A DNA stretch of 11,362 bases, taken from Microcystis sp. T1-4. GTDB taxonomy: Bacteria; Cyanobacteriota; Cyanobacteriia; Cyanobacteriales; Microcystaceae. Position numbers and translations under genes: made by a program. The stretch covers positions 1 through 11,362 of the forward strand of contig NZ_CAIP01000053.1 in the NCBI RefSeq assembly GCF_000297435.1. The letters run 5' to 3'. The notes under the pieces are model-generated. The model was given only the letters and a program-made list of their open reading frames with translations. It was not told the origin of the DNA and made no database searches. This document shows positions 5,294 through 11,362 of the stretch, one piece after another. Numbering within the stretch: the first letter of the stretch is position 1; every line of letters starts with the position of its first letter.

Positions 5294-7447
5294 ATGGAAG
5301 AGTTTGATAAGTCAATATCCTTTGATGGCAGGGATATTCGACTAAAAATAGGGCTTTTAGCCCCCCAAGCTGGCGGTAGCGTTCTGATCCAATCGGGAGA
5401 AACGGCAGTTTTAGTGACAGCAACCACAGCCAAGGCCAGAGAAGGAGTAGATTTCCTGCCCTTAACCGTTGATTACGAAGAAAGATTATACGCCGCCGGG
5501 CGCATCCCGGGAGGATTTTTGCGTCGTGAAGGTCGTCCCCCGGAAAAAGCAATTCTGACCGGTCGTTTGATTGATCGCCCCCTGCGGCCCCTCTTCCCCA
5601 ATTGGATGCGGGATGATATTCAGGTGGTCGCTACGACCCTCTCAATGGATGAGGAGGTACCCCCGGATGTTTTGGCCGTTACTGGGGCTTCCGTGGCGGT
5701 TTTGTTGGCAGGTATTCCCTTCCAAGGACCGATGGCAGCGGTGCGCGTCGGTTTGTTAGGGGATGAATTTATCATCAATCCCACCTACAAGGAAATCCAT
5801 AACGGAGAATTGGATCTAGTGGTGGCCGGTAGTCCCGAAGGGGTAGTGATGATCGAAGCGGGAGCCAATCAGTTACCAGAACGGGATATTATTGAGGCGA
5901 TCGATTTTGGTTATGAAGCAGTGCGCGACCTGATCACCGCTCAACGGGAATTGATCGATCAGTTGGGTATTCCCCTCGTCACCCGGGAAGCACCGGCAGT
6001 AAACGAAACCGTGCAGAATTTCCTGAAAGAACAAGCTAAAGAGGAAATTAAACAGATTCTCTCTCAGTTTACCCTCAGCAAAACCGAACGGGATGAGAAA
6101 TTAGAGGCGATCGAAAATCGGCTCAAGGAAACTATAACCGCTCTCCCCGATGAAGATCCCTTAAAAGCTCCAACGCTGGAAGAACCCAAGTTAATCGGTA
6201 ATCTCTTTAAGGATCTGACCAAAAAACTGATGCGCGCCCAAATTATCGAGGATGGGGTGCGGGTTGATGGTCGTAAACTGGACGAAGTACGCCCGATTTC
6301 TTGCCGGGTGGGAGTTTTACCCCGTCGGGTTCACGGTAGCGGTTTGTTTAATCGCGGTTTAACCCAAGTGCTTTCGATCGCCACCCTTGGCACCCCCGGG
6401 GATGCTCAGGATTTAGGGGACGATCTCCATCCCGAAGACGAAAAACGCTATCTTCATCACTACAATTTTCCACCCTTTTCCGTCGGTGAAACCCGTCCCA
6501 TGCGCTCTCCCGGCCGTCGAGAAATCGGTCACGGTGCTTTAGCGGAAAGGGCGATCGTGCCTGTCCTACCCCCCCAGGAGGAGTTTCCCTATGTGCTGCG
6601 GGTGGTGTCGGAAGTCCTCTCTTCTAATGGTTCCACCTCCATGGGTTCCGTGTGTGGTTCTACCCTGGCGCTGATGGATGCCGGTGTTCCCCTGAAAAAA
6701 CCCGTTAGCGGTGCGGCCATGGGTTTAATTAAAGAAGGGGAAGAAGTGCGGATTTTGACCGATATTCAGGGTATAGAGGATTTTCTGGGAGATATGGACT
6801 TTAAGGTGGCTGGCACTGATTCCGGCATCACCGCTCTTCAGATGGATATGAAAATCCCCGGTTTAAGCATGGAAGTGGTGGCCAAGGCGATCGAACAAGC
6901 TTTACCGGCCCGCAAACATATCCTCGAGAAGATGTTAGCAACCCTAGAAAAACCCCGCACGGAATTATCTCCCCACGCACCCCGGTTATTGACGATCAAG
7001 ATCGATCCGGATCTGATCGGGTTAGTAATCGGGCCAGGTGGTAAGACGGTGAAAGGGATTACTGAACAGACCGGCACGAAAATCGATATCGATGACGATG
7101 GTACTGTCACCATTTCCTCTACCGATGGGGAACAGGCCGAAAAAGCTAAACGACTGATCTACAATATGACCCGCAAACTCAATGAGGGTGAGGTTTATCT
7201 CGGTCGCGTGACTCGCATTATCCAAATCGGCGCTTTTGTGGAAGTTTTGCCGGGGAAAGAGGGAATGATCCATATTTCCCAATTGGCCGAGGGACGCGTC
7301 GGTAAGGTGGAGGATGAAGTGGCCGTCGGGGATGAGGTGTTAGTTAAGGTACGGGAGATCGACAGTAAAGGTCGTCTCAATCTTACCCGTCTCGGTATTC
7401 ATCCCGATGAGGCCGCCGCTGCCCGTAAGGCTGCTACTGTAGTCTAG
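5294..7447 (+). CDS. pnp: Polyribonucleotide nucleotidyltransferase (PNPase)
   Basis: A 717-residue phosphorolytic 3'-to-5' exoribonuclease, forming a trimeric ring that degrades RNA using phosphate. In cyanobacteria it is also thought to make heteropolymeric RNA tails, since these organisms lack a typical poly(A) polymerase. Domain order is complete: first RNase PH domain (about 5-145, with FLRREGRP at 75-82), an all-helical linker (about 240-315), the catalytic second RNase PH domain (about 320-550), a KH domain (about 565-625, GPGGK at 580-584) and an S1 domain (about 631-700). The phosphate-binding SNGSTSMGSVCG (444-455) is intact, as are the catalytic Asp/Lys in EDFLGDMDFK: D496, D502 and K504, matching E. 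coli D486, D492 and K494. The start MEEFDKSISFDGRDIR fits cyanobacterial homologues; the upstream GAAAGG is poorly spaced. The length is normal. Confidence 0.98.
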   Translation: MEEFDKSISFDGRDIRLKIGLLAPQAGGSVLIQSGETAVLVTATTAKAREGVDFLPLTVDYEERLYAAGRIPGGFLRREGRPPEKAILTGRLIDRPLRPLFPNWMRDDIQVVATTLSMDEEVPPDVLAVTGASVAVLLAGIPFQGPMAAVRVGLLGDEFIINPTYKEIHNGELDLVVAGSPEGVVMIEAGANQLPERDIIEAIDFGYEAVRDLITAQRELIDQLGIPLVTREAPAVNETVQNFLKEQAKEEIKQILSQFTLSKTERDEKLEAIENRLKETITALPDEDPLKAPTLEEPKLIGNLFKDLTKKLMRAQIIEDGVRVDGRKLDEVRPISCRVGVLPRRVHGSGLFNRGLTQVLSIATLGTPGDAQDLGDDLHPEDEKRYLHHYNFPPFSVGETRPMRSPGRREIGHGALAERAIVPVLPPQEEFPYVLRVVSEVLSSNGSTSMGSVCGSTLALMDAGVPLKKPVSGAAMGLIKEGEEVRILTDIQGIEDFLGDMDFKVAGTDSGITALQMDMKIPGLSMEVVAKAIEQALPARKHILEKMLATLEKPRTELSPHAPRLLTIKIDPDLIGLVIGPGGKTVKGITEQTGTKIDIDDDGTVTISSTDGEQAEKAKRLIYNMTRKLNEGEVYLGRVTRIIQIGAFVEVLPGKEGMIHISQLAEGRVGKVEDEVAVGDEVLVKVREIDSKGRLNLTRLGIHPDEAAAARKAATVV

Positions 7448-7469
7448 GTGAATTTTTTGTTCATGGTTA

Positions 7470-7501
7470 ACTCTTGATCGCTCGATCAAGAGTTTTTGTT
7501 T
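7470..7501 (+). terminator. Intrinsic terminator of pnp
   Basis: A perfect 10-bp stem, ACTCTTGATC (7470-7479) and GATCAAGAGT (7484-7493), with a GCTC loop. It is followed directly by TTTTGTTT. The stem begins 22 bases after the pnp stop. The next element begins at the last base of the T-tract. Confidence 0.9.
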
Positions 7502-7719
7502 AGGGCTTGCTGAATAAATGTGAAATGTAGGCAAGGTAAGGGTTTTGTGGCTTTTCTGGCGAAACAGGTGCAAGATTTTGAGAGAATCGTGCTTCAAAAC
7601 CTGGCATCTTGAGCGGCGATCGCGTCCTGTAGGGGCGAAGCATTCGGGCAATAACCTATCGGTGAAACCGTAGATTTTCTATCCGAATGCTTCGCCCGTA
7701 CTTTTTGCCGCAAACCCTA
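7501..7719. mobile_element. Second small TIR element (MITE-like), 219 bp
   Basis: It starts TAGGGCTTGCTGAATAAAT, identical over 19 bases to the start of the element at 1740. It ends in CGCAAACCCTA, the inverted counterpart with a few changes. The interior is unrelated to the 1740 element but includes a HIP1 site and a long inverted repeat (7633-7697). There is no coding capacity beyond short chance frames. Only TA is shared at the two flanks, so the target duplication is lost or was short. Its right-hand 65 bp recur at 89-153. Confidence 0.75.
7633..7697. repeat. 15-bp perfect inverted repeat within the element
   Basis: GGGCGAAGCATTCGG (7633-7647) and CCGAATGCTTCGCCC (7683-7697) are exact reverse complements separated by 35 bases. 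The loop contains a small nested hairpin, CGGT-GAA-ACCG (7660-7670). The right arm alone occurs at 119-133 in the partial copy. Confidence 0.9.
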
Positions 7720-7721
7720 CC

Positions 7722-7759
7722 TAAAAACGGCAATAGAGACGCAAAAACCACGCCTCTAT
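7722..7759 (-). terminator. Probable rpsN intrinsic terminator
   Basis: On the minus strand ATAGAGGCG (7759-7751) pairs with CGTCTCTAT (7741-7733), giving nine pairs including one G-U, around a 9-base loop. TGCCGTTTTTAG follows. One pair works only as G-U in the minus-strand RNA, which supports this orientation. It begins about 30 bases after the rpsN stop. Confidence 0.65.
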
Positions 7760-7789
7760 CCCGGTATTTTCCCTAGATATTGTTTCTGA

Positions 7790-8092
7790 CTACCAGCTAG
7801 ACTTGACCACACCGGGTAAAAGACCTTGGTGGGCCCATTCGCGTAAAACGTTGCGGGATAAACCAAAATCGCGATAGTATCCTCTCGGTCTGCCGGTCGT
7901 TAAGCAACGGTTGCGGTGACGACTGGGGGCGCTATTGCGGGGTAATTCCTGTAATTTTTGGTGAATTGCCAGTTTTTCTTCAAAATCTTCGGCGGTGCGG
8001 AATTGTTCTTTTAGTTCCGCCCGTTTAGCTTCGTATTTTTGTCTGAGACGAGCGCGTTTTTTCTCGCGTTCTACCATCGATTTTTTTGCCAT
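7790..8092 (-). CDS. rpsN: 30S ribosomal protein S14 (uS14), zinc-free form
   Basis: A 100-residue component of the small-subunit head. It is recognised by its basic N-terminal half (MAKKSMVEREKKRARL), NRCLTTGRPRGYYRDFGLSR at about 61-80, and the invariant C-terminus GLLPGVVKSSW. The Cys pairs of the short zinc-binding form are absent, so this is the longer C-minus type, normal for cyanobacteria. The gene stands alone rather than in the large spc-type ribosomal operon, which is also usual in cyanobacteria. The ATG at 8092 is the only sensible start. The upstream bases are C-rich on the coding strand and there is no Shine-Dalgarno, so initiation probably relies on other features. It is divergent from the Nudix gene with a 121-bp shared promoter region. 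Confidence 0.97.
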   Translation of the reverse strand: MAKKSMVEREKKRARLRQKYEAKRAELKEQFRTAEDFEEKLAIHQKLQELPRNSAPSRHRNRCLTTGRPRGYYRDFGLSRNVLREWAHQGLLPGVVKSSW

Positions 8093-8130
8093 GGGGGTTT
8101 CTCGAAAAAGATTTAACCTGTAAAGACAGC

Positions 8131-8166
8131 ATTTTCTATTATAACCTGAAACACCGGTGACAAAGG
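8131..8166 (-). promoter_or_regulatory. Probable rpsN promoter
   Basis: A perfect TATAAT on the minus strand at 8138-8143. The -35 region (CCTTTG at 17 bp) is weak. The predicted start near 8131 gives a leader of about 38 bases. Its upstream part overlaps the Nudix promoter. Confidence 0.5.
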
Positions 8167-8192
8167 TGACATTTGTTGATATTAATTCTTAA
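8157..8192 (+). promoter_or_regulatory. Probable promoter of the Nudix gene
   Basis: GTGACA (8157-8162, 5 of 6 to TTGACA), a 17-bp spacer, then TATTAA (8180-8185, 4 of 6 to TATAAT). The start near 8192 leaves a leader of about 22 bases. A second GTGACA at 8166-8171 lies in the spacer, 9 bp downstream of the first. Confidence 0.5.
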
Positions 8193-8213
8193 AGTCCTAG
8201 TTGCAAATTTTCT

Positions 8214-8753
8214 ATGTCTGAACCGCCTCAATTTCTCCAACAACGTCTTTTTTATCAGGGTCGCGTCTTTCAATTTGAAGTCTCGAAACTGCGTTTACCT
8301 AACGGTGTCGAAGGAGAATGGGAATGTGTGCGTCATCCGGGGGGCGCTTTAGCAGTTCCAATCACCAAGGAAGGTCAATTGGTTTTAGTACGTCAGTATC
8401 GATTTAGTTTGCAAGCTCGCATTCTGGAATTTCCCGCCGGGACGATTGATGAAGGAGAAGACCCTGCTACAACGGTAAAACGAGAATTAGAGGAAGAAGC
8501 GGGCTATCGGGCCCACAATTGGCAATCTTTGGGTAAATTTGCCCTGGCACCGGGTTATTCCGATGAATATATCTATGCTTTTCTGGCCCGGGATCTGGAA
8601 AAATTAAGCTTGCCCCCCGCTCAAGATGCCGATGAAGATCTAGAAGTGGTTTTTATGAGTTTTGAGGAAATGGAATCGGCGATCGCCAAGGGAGAATCGA
8701 TCGATGCTAAAACTATTACTAGCTTCTATCTGGCCCGTTTAGCCCTTAATTAA
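8214..8753 (+). CDS. Nudix hydrolase, ADP-ribose pyrophosphatase-like
   Basis: A 179-residue Nudix enzyme. The Nudix box (GX5EX7REUXEEXGU) is complete at residues 76-98: G76, E82, R90-E91, E93-E94 and G97. The Glu residues bind the metal ions. The family context (PAGTIDEGE, then LAPGYSDE at 111-118) and a Pro at 113, about 15-16 residues after the box, match the ADP-ribose pyrophosphatase subgroup. These enzymes split ADP-ribose into AMP and ribose 5-phosphate. Cyanobacterial relatives can prefer other nucleoside diphosphate derivatives, so the substrate is an inference. The protein is soluble, with no signal peptide. There is no strong Shine-Dalgarno; with a leader of only about 22 bases it may be weakly translated. 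The 3' end overlaps the convergent small membrane gene by 8 bp. Confidence 0.9.
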   Translation: MSEPPQFLQQRLFYQGRVFQFEVSKLRLPNGVEGEWECVRHPGGALAVPITKEGQLVLVRQYRFSLQARILEFPAGTIDEGEDPATTVKRELEEEAGYRAHNWQSLGKFALAPGYSDEYIYAFLARDLEKLSLPPAQDADEDLEVVFMSFEEMESAIAKGESIDAKTITSFYLARLALN

Positions 8754-8928
8754 TCTTTTCAATCACCGCTTGTCCCAGTTGAATCAACTCAAAACCGATA
8801 AAAAGGCTTAAAATCACGGTGACAGCCTGATTAAGTAGGGGTATATTGCCTTTACCTAGAACAGAAGCGACGAATTTGACCACAACTAAAACGAGAGCGC
8901 TAACAACGGCGATTTTGACGGCTATCAT
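8746..8928 (-). CDS. Small two-helix membrane protein, unknown function
   Basis: A 60-residue hydrophobic protein with two predicted transmembrane helices, at about residues 4-24 and 35-53. A short loop with GKGN joins them, and the C-terminus ends ...VIEKIN. I do not recognise a named family. It is believable as a gene because it begins with ATG, has GAGG 12-15 bases upstream, has a TATACT box at 8957-8962, and its amino-acid pattern is a clean helical hairpin rather than a shadow of another frame. Lys and Glu flank the helices. It is convergent with the Nudix gene and divergent from the glycosyltransferase (186-bp gap). The context does not suggest a function. Confidence 0.7.
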   Translation of the reverse strand: MIAVKIAVVSALVLVVVKFVASVLGKGNIPLLNQAVTVILSLFIGFELIQLGQAVIEKIN

Positions 8929-8949
8929 AGATTAATTTTTCCTCACGGT

Positions 8950-8962
8950 TAACCAGAGTATA
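8950..8962 (-). promoter_or_regulatory. Candidate -10 box of the small membrane gene
   Basis: TATACT on the minus strand (8957-8962), 5 of 6 matches. It sits about 29 bases before the start codon with no clear -35. Confidence 0.3.
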
Positions 8963-9015
8963 CTATTTCTAGACTTTTTCTTGCTAGTTTCATCTTCGGC
9001 TTGATACAAAATGTA

Positions 9016-9055
9016 GCATTTTGGTGGAGAGCGCTCCTGTCATTGCCAAAAATGC
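9016..9055. promoter_or_regulatory. Inverted repeat upstream of the glycosyltransferase
   Basis: GCATTTTGG (9016-9024) and CCAAAAATGC (9046-9055) pair with one bulged base. The region between them contains the 8-bp palindrome GAGCGCTC. It lies 60-100 bp before the glycosyltransferase start, so an operator or leader structure is possible. This is purely structural evidence. Confidence 0.3.
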
Positions 9056-9102
9056 CCGGGTTTTTGTTAAGAATTGTAAAATGTAGTTAGATTTATTTAC
9101 TC

Positions 9103-9110
9103 AGAAGGGG
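9103..9110 (+). promoter_or_regulatory. Strong ribosome-binding site of the glycosyltransferase
   Basis: AGAAGGGG lies four bases before the ATG at 9115, the best Shine-Dalgarno in this window. It fixes the start. A TAAAAT box (9077-9082) is a weak promoter candidate just upstream. Confidence 0.65.
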
Positions 9111-9114
9111 ATTT

Positions 9115-11340
9115 ATGTCTAACCGAGAATCGATTTTTCCGTTCCCTCAAAAACCAGCATATTCCTCCGTATTCAAATCCATTTTAGCGATAATATCGGT
9201 TCTTTTAATTATTTTGGCAGTGATCGGCGGGCTAATGATGGTCAGTTTCTCATTATCTTGGCCAGAAGACAGTATTTATCGATTAATCCTTGGCTTAGTA
9301 GAAGAATTTTTTAACCCATTTGCTTGGATTAAAGTTCCCACGGTTGCTCATAGCTATCAATTATTATTACCCACGGTTATCCTGCTAATTTTTACGCAGT
9401 TAATCATTTTCTTGTCTCCGCGTCCGCAAGTTTGGTCAAGATTAGTTATTATTTCCATCACTCTCGCTATCACCCTGCGCTATCTAGTCTGGAGGATTCT
9501 GGAAACCTTAAATCTTTCCACCCCTATTAATGGCTTTTTTAGTTTACTACTTTTAGGCCTTGAGATGATGGTTTTAAGTAGTAGCGTGATTCAGTTAGTT
9601 TTAGTCTTAACCACGAAGGATAGACACAAAGAAGCTGATTTTTATAGCCAAGGGGTAATCGATAAACAGTATTTACCGACGGTAGATATTCTGATTCCCA
9701 CCTATAATGAGCCAGCCTTCATCTTAAAAAGAACTATTATCGGTTGTCAAGCCCTTAATTATCCCCATAAAAATATTTATATTCTCGATGACACCCAGAG
9801 GTCAGAAATTTATGAATTGGCAGAAAAATTAAATTGTCATTATCTGACTCGTGAGGATAGAAAAAACGCTAAAGCAGGTAATTTAAACAATGCTCTCAGA
9901 CAAACACAAGGGGAATTAGTGGTAGTTTTTGATGCGGATTTTATCCCTTGTCGGAACTTTCTAGAAAGAACTGTTGGCTGGTTTCAAAACCCCAAAATTG
10001 CCCTAGTGCAAACGCCCCAAAGCTTTTATAATGCCGATCCTATCGCCCATAACTTAGGTTTAGAAAATATCGTTACTCCCGACGAAGAATTATTTTATCG
10101 TCATATCCAACCAGCTAAAGATGGGGTGGGTAGTCCTGTCTGTGCTGGCACTTCTTTTATTGTCAGAAGAAAGGCCTTAGAAGAAGTGGGCTACTTTAAT
10201 ATAGAATCTATTAGTGAAGACTATTTTACTGGAATTGCTATCTCTGCTCAAGGTTATGAAGTTATTTACTTAAATGAAAAACTCAGCGCTGGTTTATCTG
10301 CCGAAAGTTTATCAGCTTATTTGCGGCAAAGATTGCGCTGGGCAAGGGGAACTTTACAGGCATTTTTTATCAAAGCTAATCCCCTAAAAATTGCGGGACT
10401 AACCCTACCCCAAAGATTGGCACACTTAGAAGGACTTTTATCTTGGTTTTCTCCCTTAGCTCGTTTATTTTCTCTGCTGATTCCTCTCCTTTATACCTTT
10501 GGTTATATCGTACCTTTGAACATTACTATCGATGAGACAATCTATATATTTTTACCCTACATGATGCTGCAGTTAGCCACTTATCACTGGTTAAATTGTC
10601 GCTCGCGCTCGATTATTTTTTCTGAGGTACTATCGATGATTATTTGTATACCTACAGCCCTAACAGTTCTCCATATTCTTTGGAAACCCTTTGACAAAGG
10701 ATTTCAGGTGACACCGAAGGGAATTGCTCGCCAAAATTATCAATATAATTGGCACTTATCCTACCCATTGCTGTTTTTTCTCACCATTACTTTAATTAGT
10801 ATTTTCTTTAATTTACACCATCACAATTATCAAGAAAATCCCCTAAATTTTGGCTTGATTTTGGCTATATATAATGTGGTTATTATCATGACTGCTTTAG
10901 TGGCTTTATTGGAAGCTCCCCTCGCCCTAGAAACTCAATACCAAGCACTGGAATCTCCTGTTAAATTGATCACAGAATCGGATATAATTATACAGGGCAA
11001 TCTGAAAAAACTTTCGGAAATAGGAGCAGAAATTCACCTGAAGGAACCCATCTACTCAGAACAATTACTCCTAGATATTTTAGGCGAATATTTGTGCTTA
11101 TCGGCCCATCTAGTCAATCTAGAAAAACGAGGAAAAATCTGGCAAGCGACCCTTAAATTTCAGCCACTTAGCCTATCAGACCAGAGAAAGATAATTACTT
11201 TTTTATTCTGTCGTCCCCAGTGCTGGCAACCGAAAAATACGGCAGGAGAATTACAATCACTTTGGTTGTTAATTATCAGCTTTTTTCGGGGAATAGGCTT
11301 GATTTGGCGGGCATTTTTGAATCGAAAAACAGCCCTTTAG
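9115..11340 (+). CDS. Cellulose-synthase-like GT2 glycosyltransferase (BcsA family) with degenerate PilZ-like C-terminus
   Basis: A 741-residue inner-membrane processive glycosyltransferase. The order is: four hydrophobic helices (about 20-46, 82-102, 107-126, 140-167), a cytoplasmic GT2 domain (about 188-425), about five further helices (447-603) and a C-terminal cytoplasmic region. Catalytic motifs are complete: DD at 225-226, KAGN at 253-256, DAD at 273-275, SED at 367-369 (TED in most relatives) and QRLRW at 405-409. FQVTPKG at 530-536 matches the BcsA gating loop FxVTxKG, which favours cellulose synthase over a generic GT2. BcsA polymerises UDP-glucose into beta-1,4-glucan and secretes it. 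Residues about 605-700 look like a PilZ beta-barrel (GNLKKLSEIGAEIHL), but RxxxR and DxSxxG are missing. No bcsB or other cellulose gene lies in the window. The gene looks more AT-rich than pnp or argJ, a possible sign of transfer. The product could also be another beta-glucan. Confidence 0.88.
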   Translation: MSNRESIFPFPQKPAYSSVFKSILAIISVLLIILAVIGGLMMVSFSLSWPEDSIYRLILGLVEEFFNPFAWIKVPTVAHSYQLLLPTVILLIFTQLIIFLSPRPQVWSRLVIISITLAITLRYLVWRILETLNLSTPINGFFSLLLLGLEMMVLSSSVIQLVLVLTTKDRHKEADFYSQGVIDKQYLPTVDILIPTYNEPAFILKRTIIGCQALNYPHKNIYILDDTQRSEIYELAEKLNCHYLTREDRKNAKAGNLNNALRQTQGELVVVFDADFIPCRNFLERTVGWFQNPKIALVQTPQSFYNADPIAHNLGLENIVTPDEELFYRHIQPAKDGVGSPVCAGTSFIVRRKALEEVGYFNIESISEDYFTGIAISAQGYEVIYLNEKLSAGLSAESLSAYLRQRLRWARGTLQAFFIKANPLKIAGLTLPQRLAHLEGLLSWFSPLARLFSLLIPLLYTFGYIVPLNITIDETIYIFLPYMMLQLATYHWLNCRSRSIIFSEVLSMIICIPTALTVLHILWKPFDKGFQVTPKGIARQNYQYNWHLSYPLLFFLTITLISIFFNLHHHNYQENPLNFGLILAIYNVVIIMTALVALLEAPLALETQYQALESPVKLITESDIIIQGNLKKLSEIGAEIHLKEPIYSEQLLLDILGEYLCLSAHLVNLEKRGKIWQATLKFQPLSLSDQRKIITFLFCRPQCWQPKNTAGELQSLWLLIISFFRGIGLIWRAFLNRKTAL

Positions 11341-11362
11341 TTTAGTCAAAAGTCGAAAATAC

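Noticed and set aside
7340..7651. Minus-strand 103-residue open frame across the pnp end and the second element
   Set aside because: It runs through the pnp terminator and antisense to the S1 domain, so it is a chance frame.

Overview
The window looks like a chromosomal segment from a unicellular cyanobacterium, most likely Microcystis or a close relative. I infer this from several HIP1 palindromes (GCGATCGC near 2435, 3118, 7617 and 8680), PNPase, RF1, ArgJ and S14 proteins of cyanobacterial type, and intergenic regions full of heptamer/octamer tandem repeats and small TAGGG-ended inverted-repeat elements. No database search was possible, so the genus is an inference.

Layout from left to right: a 65-bp remnant of a small repeat element (89-153); a membrane-anchored pentapeptide-repeat protein on the minus strand (152-1468); a 273-bp non-coding TIR element (1740-2012) abutting the 3' end of argJ; argJ (minus, 2010-3251); a repeat-bearing spacer; prfA, release factor 1 (minus, 3595-4695); a 598-bp divergent spacer with a G-rich octamer array and a ten-unit heptamer array; pnp (plus, 5294-7447) with a clear intrinsic terminator; a second TIR element (7501-7719) lying between two convergent terminators; rpsN (minus, 7790-8092); a Nudix hydrolase (plus, 8214-8753); a 60-residue two-helix membrane protein (minus, 8746-8928), convergent with the Nudix gene and sharing its stop region; and a cellulose-synthase-like GT2 glycosyltransferase (plus, 9115-11340).

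Most genes are housekeeping and do not form one pathway: arginine biosynthesis (argJ), translation (prfA, rpsN), RNA turnover (pnp) and nucleotide clean-up (Nudix). Orientations alternate and each gene appears to have its own promoter, so there is no convincing operon. The accessory parts are the pentapeptide protein at the left and the glycosyltransferase at the right.

The most interesting observations are these. (1) The element at 1740-2012 inserted inside the argJ stop codon, turning an inferred ancestral TAA into TAG without changing the protein, and flanked by a 6-bp duplication TAAGTA. (2) The pentapeptide gene ends in a TAG with exactly the same geometry against an element end, and here the protein may have been shortened. 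(3) The glycosyltransferase keeps the BcsA catalytic motifs and gating-loop motif, but its C-terminal PilZ-like region lacks both c-di-GMP-binding motifs. I see no obvious defence or biosynthetic system that is wholly new.
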